In this document: in pieces, positions 46,601 to 60,745 of the stretch
Layout of the letters: every line of letters begins with the position of its first letter
Numbering within the stretch: the stretch's first letter is position 1
NCBI GenBank assembly: GCA_013400975.1
Contig: WBMZ01005334.1
Span: 1 to 64,000 of the forward strand
Source of the DNA: Atrichornis clamosus
Taxonomy: Eukaryota > Chordata > Aves > Passeriformes > Menuridae
Direction of reading: 5' to 3'
DNA: 64,000 nucleotides
The notes under the pieces: generated by a model
What the model was told of the DNA's origin: nothing
Database searches by the model: none
Seen by the model: the letters and a program-made list of their open reading frames with translations, nothing else
Translations under genes and position numbers: made by a program

Positions 46601-49600
46601 CATATACCCATCAATTCACTGTGTAGTTTTTGTTGCTGCACCAATCCTTGTTCCCCTAAGCCTTATAATAACCAGTTTGTGGGTGTAGTGAAGGCAAAAT
46701 TCAATCAGAGTCTCTGACTCATCCCATCACTAGGATTTTGAACACAAGAGCTATTGCTCACTGCCCACTCCTCCCCCACGCACCCTATTAACTCAGGTCA
46801 CTCACTGTTCCCACAGGCTTGCTCTCTCCAGGTCTCCCCACCTACTCCTTTATTTTTCTGGCAGGTGGTTCCTCTTTCATTCCAGGTGCTTTTTTTCTCT
46901 TGGCTCTGTGTATGTAGCTTTCTCTCAGCTCAGGCTTCAGCTGTTCTTCCCAAGCTGTTATACTTTGACTGCCTCATAAAATACAGAAGACAGGGTTGTG
47001 CTCAGATGCAGGGAGCTTCCTGATGGAAAAGCCTAGCAGAGACAAGACCTGACTTCCTATTAGTCCAGTTCATCCTCAGCACTGGAAAGATATTTTAAAT
47101 CTAAAAATCAACATAAGAAGAATTGGGGAGTTTATTTGCAGGTTTGACAACTGTGCCCCTCTCCCAATTCGTTGTCTCCTCGTATGAAGACTGGCACCTT
47201 TTTTTTGAGGAGATGGACTTCATTGAAAACCTATTGCAATAAAAGGAACACTGTTGTTGTTTTAGAGATGTTGGAACATCATTGAAAGCCTTCTCTGAGG
47301 TATAAGTCCCACGATTGAAATGCAAAAGGAAATTATAAGCATCTCTTTCCTTCCATGTTGATGTTTGTCTTGTGGCTGTGGGCATGGTATGCCACCCAGG
47401 ATTAGATTCCTTTAAGGTCTTGATCACAATAAACAAGAAATTAGTAATGGTGAAAAGAAACTGTCTTCTCATCTGCTTTATTAAAGAGTTGTGTGACATG
47501 GTAGTGTGAGCAGTGCCTCAAAAGTCACATAGCCCTATTGCTATTTGAAAGATCAAATCCTTGAGCAGTAAAAACAAAGAAATAGAGAATCAGTGGAAAA
47601 CTGAATATGAAGAATATATGAGGGATGTAGCAGCGGTGGTGCAACACTCTTGTGTGCACTTGGTGGCTCAAGGGGCCAAGGGAGTTGTCCTGCTCCCTGT
47701 GGGCAGCTGTCACCTTGCAGGCTCACGCATTGTTCTGCAGCACGGCACTGATGCCATGCTCTGGACTGACAGGTGACCTGGTGCAGTCACTGCACTGTAA
47801 ATGTTCCCTTTCTCATGATGCTCTACAAGACCTCAGCCCTTACTTTATCATGGGACTGCTTGGCTTGAGTGAGAGGGCACCTATGGTGAGCAGTGTCATG
47901 GCAGCTGCAGGGATGGCCTGGGCTAGCGGCCCATCAGGTGTGCTGCTGCCACCTCACCTGCGTGTCCCATAGGCCAGGCAACTTTTAGACTTTGTAAACA
48001 CCCAGTTTATTTCCTGTTGCTTGAAATTCAGTTTGGGCCTGGAGCACTCCGCAGCAAAGCTGTGCCTCTGACTGAATGGGTTTGTTTATCATCTTACATC
48101 AGGAAGGACCTTACCCTGTGCAGTCTGGTGGCACCTGTACAGATACACAATGGCTGTAAGAACTCTCCAGCTGGGATTCAAAGCTAACTGAGCTGCTGGG
48201 ACCCTCTCTTTTGGTTCACAGTGTGCCAAAAAATAAAATCCAGCATGTCAAACACTAGACCAAGCCCCGCTGGCAGATATCAAACAGGTTCCTAGCCTTC
48301 AGCCTGAACTGAGTAAAACATCCAACAAAAGTCAACTTTTAATGCTAGATATGTAACATGTGAAGGTCAAGAGATGTATCATGCTTGCCTTTTTTTTTTG
48401 TCTCCTAAGATCAGTTGCTAGATTAGGCCATCACTTCAAAATTAATATGTATTTATTTGCTGTGAATAGGATGTGAGTCTTTGGGCTTGATTCAGTTGCC
48501 TCATCAGAGGCATCTGATTCTATTTGAGATGCCCTAGAGGACTGTTAATGGCTTTTCAATGGCATGTCGGAGAAATCTGTCACATCTGCTGGCACCATAC
48601 AACAGTCCAGGATATCCCAGGGTGGTCCAGGTGGTCCTGCTGGCTTCTCTGTGGCAACAGAGTGAAACCCTTTTTGAGAGGCAGTGTTAGCTCTTTTACT
48701 AACTGCTTTGAGTAAAAAGGTAGACAGTGCATTTTGCCACAGTGATGACCTGGCTAAGAAGAAAGCTGGGGTATAGGTCAAACTCAGAGAATGCCTGTCT
48801 TCTGTAGCAGAAGAATGCCCTTATGAGACCAGGAGAGGATGAACATTTTCAGCCAGTAATTTAGAGTTCACCCTTAGTAACATGAACAGCTAATGTAAAT
48901 TCATTAATTTGAAATAGTTGTGACCCATGTAACTGGGGTCGTTTTTTGCTACCTATGACAAAAAAAGAAAATCTCTCTAGGCACAGGAATGTTATGACAG
49001 TCAAATCAACCTATTTAAAAATAAAAAGATGGGCATCCTTTTGCAAATTTACATTAAATACCAACCATTACTACTGCTTCATGAACGTTTTAAAGCTAGA
49101 AATTAACCTGAATATGCATTTGAAAACATGAAAGTTACAAGGAAATCTTGTTCCTCCGAAATACAACTCTCCATTACTTCATTTGCAGATGTGAGCATAT
49201 GAACATCTGTCAAATGTCATCAAATGTGCATGTAGTTAGTTGATTTCTGATACAAAAGGGGGAAGAATATCTTCTTTTTCAACAGTTTCTTAATGGTGAT
49301 TTTTGTAAAGTAGTGGATAATAATGGATGTCATGAAAATGCAAGCTATTCCCCATAAGCATTTTCCCTTACATTGTGCTTCAAAGCATTGGTCATACCAT
49401 ATGTTTCAGCGTTCCTGAAAATGCAGGCATGGGACTTGCATGTGCAGAGTTGGAGAAGTGTGGCTATAGCTGTGGAGATACTGTGAGCATCAGTAAACTA
49501 GTGTTAGTATGAAGGTGATTGCGTGCTTCATGCTGAACATATTGATGCTGTTGAAATTCCAGCCTGTCACAGTTCTCAGTATAAATCAATATAAATATTA

Positions 49601-52468
49601 ATTTGCTACAAAACTCTCATTCCTTCAGTGAGAGCTGTGTTAACTGATTAGTATGCATGAACCAGTTTGTGTTTGAAGTACAGCAAACGTCTATGAGTCT
49701 CCTTCTTTAATTGAACCTTCTGGCTATAATTGTTTCTAGCCTGGATTCTTGAGGAAATGAGGCTTACACAGTCAGTCTGCTTCTCTTTCCCTCCTCCCCT
49801 GCTAACTTGTAAACCCACTGGCTAGTTTCAGCCAAATTTGACAAAGAGATCATAGTCTCAAGGATAATTAAGTTCCTACCAGTTTCATAAAAACAGGTAG
49901 CCTAATACTAAAGTGGAGAAAGAGAGACCTCAAAGCCCGCCGAAATGGAAGAGGTTCTTAGAGCGTGCAGGCAAGAGGAGTTCCTTAAAACTCAGTTAAC
50001 CACAAGGAAGCTGGGATTTGGGATTTGCAATCAAATGTGCAAGACCCCTGCCGTCATTTGTGCTGGTGCTTGCAGCACTACCCATTTAACGCTAGTAACA
50101 GTCTTGGTGTTGGGCAGAGCTGACACAAAGGACTGCCTACAGCCATTCCCTCTTACCTTTAGCTTCCACTTGCTTGTTGAACATCGTTTTCATGATATTT
50201 TCCATATGGCATCTTTTCAAATAACAGATTTATCTTACTGAGTTGTTGGTAATTACCATGACTTCTTTCTCCTCAAGGAGAAGGAAATTTCCACTAGGAA
50301 TGCAGATTTAGGTCTTATTTTGGATGGGTGTGCAAGGCAGTGAAAGGCTGCTGGATGATAGGTAGGGAAAGTGACACCCCTCACTGAAGCTGGCTGTTGT
50401 ATAGAAAGCACCACAGGAATTTTACAGGCAGTAAGAGAGAGCAAGAGAAGGTGTAACACTCCAGAGTCTGTGGTGAGAACTCATCTGGAAGGAGGAGGTT
50501 TGCAGTTACAATCTCTGCTGCTAGGTTTCTTGAAGCATTTTTTTCTTTAGGCAGCCACTTGAAGAAAAAAAAAAAGAATACTGTCCTGGAAATGAAGGTG
50601 ACTGTGTTTTATGTAAGAGCCATATGCTGTTTTGTCCTGAGCTCATAGCATCTCATTTTGTTTTTGGGGCAGCAGCCCTTGAGGTTGTTCCTGTATCCTC
50701 ATGCAGGAGTAAGCTGGTGTTCAGCATTACTCAGGGCTGGCCTAGGAGATGTTTACTCTTACTTTCTTCACCTAAACTTGACATTGTTGCAGTATAGTTA
50801 AGCTCTACATGTAGATGATATTTTAAATGAGTACTACTATAAAAAACCCCATTTATCCAGCTTTCCCTAAAGCACCAACAATACTATAAGCAGGTTTTCC
50901 TTTATCAGATATTTCAGTATGCCAGCTGTTACAATATATGTAATGTGTTTAACAAGCAAGGGAGTTTATTATTAGGTAATTAAATAAGACTGTTCTTTCT
51001 AATGAGTTCTTTGCCTTTCAGTCGGAGATGTTGCAAAAAGATCCACTGTGATCTGTGTCAGCTGTATCTCGGTGTGCTTTGATTTGCTATAAAGCAGCTG
51101 TGCATCTCAGCAATGTGCACAAGAATCAGGGGTGTAAAAATGGCCAGTGAGTTTTTAATGTGAAATGAGAAATGTTATCACTGACTAATTAAGTAGCAAG
51201 TGAAGGTTAATTAATTCATAACATGTCTGTATACATGGCCAAATTCTATTTAGTGAGTTAATGTATTGATATAGATGTGGAAATATCAAATGAAAAAGTG
51301 GTGCAATAAGTTAATAAATGTGTAGCATCTGTACACCCCATAAAGAAATGGTGGCAAATTGATTTTTGGTTCAGTTTGACAGAAGTTAATTAACCTAGCA
51401 CCTGACAGGTTTTGTTGATCCCAGCGTCCTTGGGATCTTAGACGGCTTTATGGCTTGAAATGAGATGTGAGTGGAGCAGCCCAAAGGAAGAGAGGTTGAC
51501 ACTGGTGAAGTAGCAGATTCAAGTAGTAAACACTCGTGCTCTGCATCTCTGTGGATACCAGGAGGAGTCCACAGACAACACAGTTTGGCACAGTGTGCTG
51601 GTTTTTCTGGGACACGTCACAGAATGCAGCAGGCGCATAGAAAGGGGAAAGCTGCTGTTGCACGTAACATGAAGCAACCTTCTCCCGAAACGCATTTTTT
51701 CCTGCTATGGTGAAAAGCCAAGCAGGTACAAAGAGCATGGGAATACCAGTGTTGTTATGGTATTGCATGTTCTCAGGTTTGGCTGTTGAATTCAAACTGG
51801 CTTGGAGAACAGCATTATATGGAAAAAAATTACTGTGCAATTATAGACAAAGAAAAATGGAAAAAAAAGCCCTCAAGTGATCTGAACGGAAGGCTGAAAC
51901 TTTCTGATATGGTATCTGCAGGATCGTTATTAAAATTTAGTTTGATTTTTTTTTTATTTTGCATTTCTTATGTGCACACTGTGTCCAATTAAAACCCTAG
52001 TTTAAATAGATAACCATAACTTATCAGTATAAATACAGCAACTTTAACATGCTTTCCCTTCCCCAAAGAATGTGGAAATGATGCGTTTAAATTTTATGTA
52101 ATTACAATTTCCTAAAGGTGATCTTTTTTTTGATTTTCTCTATAAGGCTCCATTTGTCTGACAGTGCAGCACAAACCGATTAAAGATTTATGTAAAATTT
52201 ACAGTATTTGTAAATCTTAGTTATAATCGGCAATGACTGTGGCTTTCTCTCTTACTAATCTTGAAATTTATGAGTAGTAAATCAGAAAATATCAATCTTA
52301 CATTTCAGCACACCTCTCTTGCAAAATACCTGAATCTGCCTGTTTTGAGCTAAAATAGTAAGTCTTCAATCTACAAGTCATAATAACCACTTGCGTCACA
52401 GATAACCTTGGATATTGGAAGATGTTTTTTTTAAATGGTGGCTTTTGACATGATGTTCTCTGTTATTT
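43601..52468. other. Intronic sequence, no gene seen
   Basis: About 9 kb of intron 2. It has frames of 110-132 codons, such as 46308-46688 (+), 47101-47499 (-) and 51448-51840 (-). They lack recognisable domains, signal peptides or matching exon borders, so none is called a gene. No RNA gene or repeat family was recognised. Confidence 0.5.
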
Positions 52469-52527
52469 GAGGCAAGTTGTTTAACAACTCTGCCCCTTTG
52501 TTTTCCCATTTGTGAAAGGGATGCAAC
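52469..52527 (+). mobile_element. MIR-like SINE fragment
   Basis: GAGGCAAGTTGTTTAACAAC, then TGCCCCTTTGTTTTCCCATT, then TGTGAAAGGGATGC follows the MIR layout 'gcaagtcacttaac ... tcagttttcccatctgtaaaatgggga'. Similarity is clear in order and spacing, but diverged. An ancient amniote SINE remnant is the best explanation. A 15-T run follows at 52545. Confidence 0.45.
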
Positions 52528-52559
52528 TGGGGGTTTTTGTTGGTTTTTTTTTTTTTTTT

Positions 52560-54286
52560 ACTTATCCACTCTTTTTCTTTCAGAAGTAGGAGAAGTTGCT
52601 AAGCTGTTCAAGGTTAGCAAGGAGAGGCAATGCTTTCTATTAGCTCTGCTGACATAGCTGGGGAAAAAACAGACCAACTTTTGTACTTGCAGGCCCTTCT
52701 TAGTATCATATTTATAGAGTGTCTTGGGAATATAGAGCATGCCTGCCAGTACTCACTTGTTAAAAAAATGAGAATATTTTAAAATATCTGGAAGAGCCTA
52801 AATCTCTGACACAACTTATTGTGCACCTAGGAGTCCATGAATGCATAGTTCATGTACATACATATAGATATACACATGAAATGTTTAGCACATTCATATA
52901 GCTCCCTCCTCAGCCTTTGTTTTGCTCAGTCAAAAAACCCCACCAGGCTCTGTTTCTCTGTAAGACAGGCTTTCCTTTCCTTGAGTCACCTTGGTGCCCT
53001 ATCGCATGCCTGCTTCAGGTCTAATCCAACTGATTGGACATTGGTGAGCAGAGGCACGTGTAGCATTGCTAGTGGAGAGTTGCCACAGGAGAGGAAGAAG
53101 CCTTGCCCCAGCACCTTGCAGCCTTTCCTAACAATCCTCGTTTGATACATCCTTGGGTCTGTGATTGCCTTTTCCACGATTGTCACACCCGTGTCTCCAC
53201 CATCAGTCAACAGTTGATCAAAGCATCCATGGTGTTCTCTTCTGACGTGGCCACCTCCATCTCCACGTTATAGCCGCACACCTTCCCACCTGTGTCTGCA
53301 CTGAAGGCGGGGTTCATGTCGCTGGCTAGAAAGACTCTGTTCTTTCATGCTGGTTCTTGATCTTGGCAATTCAAGTTTATCATCTCCTCTCATACCCTGC
53401 TCTTCTCTCTTCCTATTCCGAAATAAGCAGGAGTCATCACCATATTTCATTGGCTTATCTGGAGCTTCTGACAAACACAGGTCTAAAAAACACAGATGTC
53501 ACTGGTGTCACGCAGATGTGAAACTTAATAGTGTAATCAAAGTAATTTGTTTCTGCATTTGTGACTTTATAGCCTCTCCTGCCTATGTCCCCATGGATGA
53601 CTTCTTCTGCAACTGATCCCATATTCAACTAAGCCAATTGTAAACTTCCAGTTGATTTCATGGGGCACTTCACTGTCCCCACACTTTGTGTTCTTTTCTA
53701 AGTGCAGACTGGTTTGCCTGTTTCCAGTATAGTGCCTCAATGGTTGTTGTCCTACCTGGGCAATTAAGTGGAACAGGCTTTCCCTCTGACTGAGGTATAT
53801 ACTTTTGGAAGCTGTATTTATAAATCCATTAATTTAAATTGTTTGGGAGCTCTCATCTGGGATATCATTATATGAATCCCTACCACTAGGTTTCCATGAG
53901 GGTCCTTTCACAAGAGGAAAGCCATTGACACTGATAGTCAAGGGTTCTTCTAAATTATCTGGCCAGTGCTGTGCATCAATATGTACTTACACTGTTTCTT
54001 TGAATAGCAGATAAGTTTCTGTATTTTTCTTGCTCCTGAGGACTTCTTTAAAAAACAAAAAGAAAAGAGAAGGAGATCTGTGAGATTTCTCTTCTTCTCA
54101 GTTCTCTTTTTATTTTAAAAGGAAAGTTTCATGCTTTTGCAAAGGGTGTGTGTGTTAGACTCTGTTTTCTTTTGCTTTTTTCTCCTCTTCCGTCAAAACT
54201 CCATCTCTGTTTTCCATCAAGGATATGTGAAAAATATTTTCAATATATATCATTAAATAGTTTCCTTGTTCTTATACTACTCCCTA
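52560..54286. other. Intronic sequence, no gene seen
   Basis: AT-rich intron with short frames only. T/C-rich around 54100-54230, directly upstream of the ancient CR1 tail. Confidence 0.55.
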
Positions 54287-54372
54287 GGCATCTGCTGCTG
54301 ACTGCTTTTGGAAACAGGATACTGGGCTAGATGGACCTTAGTCTAACACAGTACAGCTGTTTTATTTTCTTA
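54287..54372 (+). mobile_element. Ancient CR1-type LINE tail (sauropsid family)
   Basis: GGCATCTGCTGCTGACTGCT leads to GGAAACAGGATACTGGGCTA, then GATGGACCTTAGTCTAACAC and AGTACAGCTGTTTTATTTTC. This is the typical 3' end of CR1 families common in turtles and crocodilians ('acaggatactgggctagatggacc...tctgacccagtatggc...'). Only the last ~86 bases are recognisable. It differs from the bird-type CR1 end at 41322, so the window samples two CR1 lineages. Confidence 0.75.
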
Positions 54373-57300
54373 AACGCTGAATCTTTTGTCCAAAAAAAGT
54401 GATTTTTATTTATTTACTTGTATGCAGCTGCAGTGGCTCTTGAGAAGCAGAGTCTATGGTTTGCTCTTGAGAATATGAATACAAATTCAGAGGTGTACAA
54501 CAGCTCATCTAAGTAATTGCAGAAGTGTTCCTAATTGTAACCTTCTGTAGAGTGCAGAGGCAATGAGCGTGTGTTGTAATGAAGAGTGTGACTTGCAGGA
54601 GGTTCGGATATTTGAGGAGAAGAGCCGGAGACCACAACAGCAGAGAAAGATGGGAGCTACCCCAGCTTGCGCTTCAGAGGGAAATACAGGGTGCCAGAGG
54701 GGAACAAAATCTGTCCCAGTCTTGGTAGCTGTTGTTGCCACTGCTCAGAAAGGGGAATAGAAAAAAACTGGGGGAGAGGGGGTGTTCAAATTCCATAATA
54801 CTGTATCAAAAGTGAATGTGGAAAATGTTTTATTAAATAGTCAGTTTAGCAAAACTGTAAGAGCCCAAACTTAGAACCTTTCACACCTTCTTTTTGAAGC
54901 TTCTGTTTTAACATTAATTTTGATCCTTAAATGTAATAAAAAGTTAGTGGGATGGTTTTGTTGTTGTTTGGGTTTTCTTAAGAAGTACACAGAGAAATGT
55001 GAACTCAATTTTCCTATGATGTTCTTTTTTCTTGCTATTCCAAATTTATATACCACTGAACTCATCAACAGGTTTGTGATAGGCTGCAGTGAACTCAAAT
55101 GTGACTGTTGTTAATGACACTGGACTAAGGAAAATAGTCTTACAATAACAGCTTGAGAGACCAAATCTTTAAGGATTCCTGAGCATTAATTTTACCTGTT
55201 TATGTAGCCATATGTAAATATGTTTTCTTGGGATTAGGACTTGTGTTCGCAGAATTTTCAACCAATTTCTATATTTAGACACCAAAGTAAGACTTCTACT
55301 TTACTTTCACTGTATATTTTCCCATTTTATCATCATAACTGATTTTGTAATAAAGTGCATTATCATCTGGTTTAATTATTTTCCACAAGATTAGTGTTTT
55401 TCACTTAACTGAAGCTTTATTATTTGATGCATCCACCTTCTACCTTTATGTTCTTTTTTATATTTTTAAAAGGAACAAGAAATTCTGTAAACCTTCACCC
55501 TTTCTTTATGTTATAAATTGTCAGAGCACTTACGGATACTGGGCTTTGTTGACTTTTTGTTCAGGAGTTAGTTAAAGTTGGCTGGATATCTGTCCTAAAT
55601 ACTTCCTGACTGTAGTACTTGGAATAGCAGTTTTCACTTCTCTGGTGAGGGTGAACTAGCCAACAAGCAATATATTTTTTTTCTGACTCCACTGTCCTTG
55701 AAGCACTTTCAAGAAACACCTACATGTATTTTTATTTTAGGTTTAAACAAAGAAAAAATTAAACTTCTGGATTGTGAATCTATTTTTTCCTAACTATAGG
55801 ACAGCTAAAGAGATGTAAGAATATCAGTGTTAGCCCCTGCTCTGTTCATGAACATGTTCAAAAGACAAGACTGGATGCAGTTTGTTTTGTATATAAATTA
55901 CCTTTCCAAAAGGAAGATGATGTTTATCTGAAGTCCATTAAATAGGTGCTTATGTGTACCTAATTATTTGAACGTGCAAGTCCAGGCTAGCTCACCCTGT
56001 GTTTTGTGGGAACTGCCAGTGCTAAGGTGAGTGAGGTTGGATAGGGTTGCTGGCTTTTCTTCTGGTTCCACAGAGGTGGGCACTGGTTTGTAGACAGCAC
56101 CAGCAATCCCACACCTCCCAGGGCAGCTACTCAGAGCCATCCTGGATAATCCCTCTGTCTTGTGGGAAAAGGCAATGGGAGCTGGGAACATTGAGTGTTT
56201 GTGTGGTATTGAACAGCTGAGGGACTCCACCAACTTTCTGCTTGGATCCATGAGCCACTGTGCCTGCTTGGGCCATGCACGGGCATGGAGAAATGTCACA
56301 AAGTGAGTCTTTCATTCCCAGACTGGCAAATGCTCAATTACCTGTACTCTCCTAGAGCCTGAGGGAGGTTGTGGGGGTTTTAAGGGTGTAAGAGAGCAGT
56401 GGTAACCATCACATTTCCATCATAGCAGGGTTGTCATCATCCCCTTAGCTGCAGTCAGAGATCTGAAAAATATATCATTATACGTCTAGGATCTAACGTG
56501 TATGGGTGAGTTTGTTTTTAATAACACTCATAAAAGGTAGATTTGAAGTGTTAGAATCATGTTTGTGAGCTCTTTATAGGTTATCGGCTCTTTGTGTGTC
56601 TGCAAGAAGTACATGATAAATTGGCAGACAGCTGTTTGATGATATATAAATTGTTGTCTGGTACTTAAATAGCTTAACATTTTCCAGCTGTGATCAGATG
56701 TGTCTGAAATTGTTCAGCTTTACTCTAAGAGAGCTGCAGTTCCTCATTAATTCTAGTACTCCATGAGTAGTTAACCTAGTCTGTGTAAGGCTTTGCATTT
56801 CCGAAGAGCCACATTTAATTGCCTAGCAATTGGCCTTTATGTTGGTGTTTTTATTAAATGCTGAGAAAAGTTCTTTGTATCAGACTTGCTGGTGGTTTTG
56901 CATTGTTTCCCTGTAGTCTCCAAACTGGTAAGTCCACTTGTTAAACTGGGTTAGATTTTGCAATCTCCTTTGTTGTGGGATTCTCCCTTACTTCCCCCAG
57001 TACATTCCAGAAATTGTTTGCTTGCAGGCAACTCTATTTATAAGCTTGTTTCATTTCTGTTTCATGTTTGAAAAGGTTTTTTGTAGCTCTTACCTTTTCT
57101 TTGGTTTCTATGATATGCTAATCAAATGTTCTTTAACTAGTTAAAACTGAACACTTTATTTGTTAAATACAGCCAGCCAAGGGAGTCCTCTAGGCATTAC
57201 ATCCCCATTCTTTGCTGTCTCTCTATTTCATTGTTCTCAGGATTATAGCATGGGAAAACTAATAAAGCATGGTCTACAGTGTGCTGAGTGGCTGAACATA

Positions 57301-60300
57301 TGATGAACCTTCTACTGAGGCCTTGATATTTCTAAAATTCACTATGTTTCTTCTTCTTAAAGCAGAGTTGACTTTTAAAACTAATTTGGCATTTTCTATT
57401 CACTGGAACTTTAATACCAGAACTACCATTGATGAGAAGAATTCAGATACTTGCTGATGAAACATTGGTCTTTTAGTGTGGAATGGTAAAGTAAAAAAAA
57501 AAATCCTGTTGATATCTACTGGAGGAGATAATTTCCTTTAAAAATGTTAACTGTGCTTCTGTAATCTTAACATCAATTTTAAATTAATTAAAAGACATTT
57601 TCCCCATTGGCAGTTTATTCCTTTCTACTGAAGTTACTTGTTAAGGAAGACTGAGATTATTTACTATATTCCACAAAAACTTCTATAGGAAGGCAAGATG
57701 CTTCTAATTGGTCTACTTTTAAGGTATCAAAAAATCTAAAAACCAAATGCAACTCTATAATTGTAATGCTAATAATTATGTGCTTGGGTTATATTCACGT
57801 TTAACTCATTTCCAAAGCAGTCTCTGTGTCAGAGGCCATATTTTAAGAGATACAGAGGTATTCTTATAAAGATATCACTGTTTGTATGTGATGGGTCTGT
57901 CTTTATGCATAATCCATTTATCCTGTAGTGTTTGGCTTCCCTACCAGTGAGTGGAAATGAGTGCAGTCCTTCCAGCCTCCTGCATCTTTTACCTGTGTGC
58001 TTGCGATCTGTTCAGCAGTGCCTTGGGTCAGAGCTTTGTCCTCATGTGAAGATGCTCCATCTGGCTCACAGGTCGTCTAGAGGATTCCTAATGAGTTCTA
58101 CGTTCCCATACTGTGTTTTCTGATACCTTGATACGTACCCTATAGAGCAGCTTATGTGCCCCCAAGATTGGCCTAAAGATGTGAAGATATCTTTGAAATG
58201 TAGAACTTCCTTCGGCTTTCATTGTTTTATTTATTTACTAAGTAGTACAGCATAAGGATTTAACAGCCTGAAGAGTAATATTTTGTAAGCTGCCCTGTAA
58301 ATGAGTGGTAGGAGGTAAATGATAATTGTATCAGGAACTGTATCTTTTGGGCATGATTTTAGATTGCATTAGACAAAGAAGACCTAATTCTAGTCTTTGT
58401 GTTGCTAACATGCCAAAATACCTTTTCTTGCTACATACTCCAACCTTCATGCAGTCACTGTTGTTTAAGAGAGTCCCTCTCTCTGCTCTGCTGGAAACAC
58501 ATGATGAATAATGCTAGCTACTGCAGCCTAGTTTAAATGGTTATGTTTTAAAATGTTTTTAATATGCTAGTGTTAAATTCATAGAATCATCTAAACTCCC
58601 TCCCGCTCTCTCTCCATCCAGACACTGAATCCCCAGTGATTAAACAAGGGAGTTGACTAAACCCTGTCTAGTTACTGGTTAGTGATCTCATATTTTGACT
58701 ATTTCTCCTGATGAATGGTACTCATCTGTCACAATTTTTCTTCACTGGAAAGCAGCAGGATGGGAAAAAACCCCTGAATTGGCCATTTAAATACTTCTTT
58801 TCCAGACTGTCTGCAATTACAAAGGCTTTTTGAAAAATCTGAATGAAGATGGTTTCAATTACGAATAACATTTCTGACCATTCTAACATGTATGTCCTTT
58901 AGGTTGAATTTAACATGCTACGATTATTGTAATCACTTTATGATGTGCATATCAGACAAATGGAAAGTAGAAACAAATACTTAATGGTTCCTGGCTGTGA
59001 AAGAGCCACTCTTGTGGAAAACATGAGATCATGATGCATTTTTTTCTTCCATAAAACTTTGTTTTGGTTTGTAGAGTTGTAATTTAATGTATTCTTCAAA
59101 CTTGTGACATTTATAAAGAATATTTAAACCGAAGTTCTCTAATGTAGCTGTGATTAATGAGTTTCCTAGGAATGATGAAAACATGGTTCAGCCGTGCTGC
59201 CAGGGCAGGTGATGAGCTAGGTACCTTCTCAAAGTCTGCATGCAATTTTGAGGTCCTGGTGGTTGTGGTCTTCTCCTTCCTGCCTCAGAAAGTTCTCAGC
59301 GCTTCTGGTCTCTCCATTCCTGCTTGGGAGCAGAGAGGGAGAAGGTGGTATAATCTTCACTTAGAGTTTCTCACTTGGTTGTTGTTGCCACTTTGGCATG
59401 AAAAGCAGTGACTGAAGCTTTGGCTGTGCTGTTGGCTCCTGACCGCATCCTGCCTCTTTTCCTCCGGCACCCAAACAAAAGGAAACATTTGACAAAAAGA
59501 TGTTTGATGGGAATCTCTGTCTTGTGACTGCTGCTCAGATAAGGTGGAGGCAGTGAAAACACTTTACCCACAAAGGCAAGTAATAAATTATGTGGTACTT
59601 CGGTTCCTGTTTAGAGAATAGTGTTTCAGATCCTAAGTTAGTTTCTCCTGAGAAACAGATGAGTGTGGTGCCAAACCTGTGAAAGCTTCCAGGAGATAGA
59701 CACTGAAAGTTTGTCAGTTTGTAACTGTTGCAGCAGAGTCTGCTTTGTCTTCTTTAGAAACTTTAGGGGGAAGGAAGAACAAGTAAACCAAAGTGATTTC
59801 TTTATCCAAGTGAGCTTGCACATGTTATACTAGATCTTGTAATAGCCTGTCAATACTTAATGAACTTCTTTTCCCTGCCAAGAGTTAGGGTGGGAAGGTA
59901 TCATATTCAAAATTCTGAAGAAAACAAATTAGAGAAGTCCTTGTTCAAGTCAAATGGGTCAAGTGCAGCCATGACTTTTTTCTTTCTGTATAGATCATTG
60001 GGGCTTTGCTGTCACACTGGAAAGACTTGGTACAGTAGTACATGATCCCTTTCAATGCAATTTGAAATAGAACAAAGTGTTTGCCTTGAAATGACATTTA
60101 TATGCTTATAGGCATTGTGTTCTCCAAAATGCTGTTTGGTAACTCTTTATTCTGTCAGTGGAGTGCATCAGCTTTGGACATGTAACAACTGCTTGCATTA
60201 AAGCATTTCTGGACAAATGGTCCAGCAGATTTCATTTTTAACATGAATGTTTTGCTTACTGCCATTGTGTTTAAATATTTTTTTTGCTCCATAAGTGCTT

Positions 60301-60669
60301 GGAGTTGCTATGATCATTAGCCTTTGGTCAGGCATGTTGATGAGGAACACATGAGTGTTTTATTACCAACAAACAGTGTGCCATTACCATCACCTGGATT
60401 TAATCTTCCCCACCACTTTCCAAATAATACCCTCCTTTTCTGCGGTTTGTAAGTCTCTCAAAATGCAATTATCTGGACTGAAACATTTGAGTTACTGACT
60501 CAGAGTGTTTATTTAAAGTTTTGGTGAAACACTTCAACTGTCTTTGAAAAACTGTTGAGGCGTAAATACCTTGCCAAGAGCAGTAGGTGTCTAGTGGAGC
60601 ACTTGCATGTGCCACATGGATGCTATGGCAAAGTGGAAGGAGGACAGACACTTGCAGCCAAAAATTGTA
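54373..60669. other. Intronic sequence, no gene seen
   Basis: AT-rich intron 2. Frames of at most about 111 codons occur without domains. A CR1-like TTCATAGAATCAT word at 58578 stands alone. Nothing supportable. Confidence 0.5.
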
Positions 60670-60745
60670 GGCACTTCTCAACTCCTTAACCATATTTGCT
60701 CTCAATTTATTCTGTGTAAAGTGGGAATAATGCTGCCTAGTATTG
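60670..60745 (+). mobile_element. MIR-like SINE fragment
   Basis: GGCACTTCTCAACTCCTTAA, then TTTGCTCTCAATTTATTCTG and TGTAAAGTGGGAATAATGCT parallel the MIR segment 'caagtcacttaacctct...cctcagtttccccatctgtaaaatgggaataat'. Diverged but in the expected order. Confidence 0.45.

Noticed and set aside
47101..47499. 132-codon minus-strand frame
   Set aside because: No recognisable domain or signal, no flanking splice or promoter features; length is compatible with chance in 64 kb.
51448..51840. 130-codon minus-strand frame
   Set aside because: No domain, no exon context; likely chance.
58575..58640. CR1-like word TTCATAGAATCAT (antisense CR1 terminus)
   Set aside because: Sequence beyond the word does not follow any CR1 consensus I know, so a single short word is not enough.
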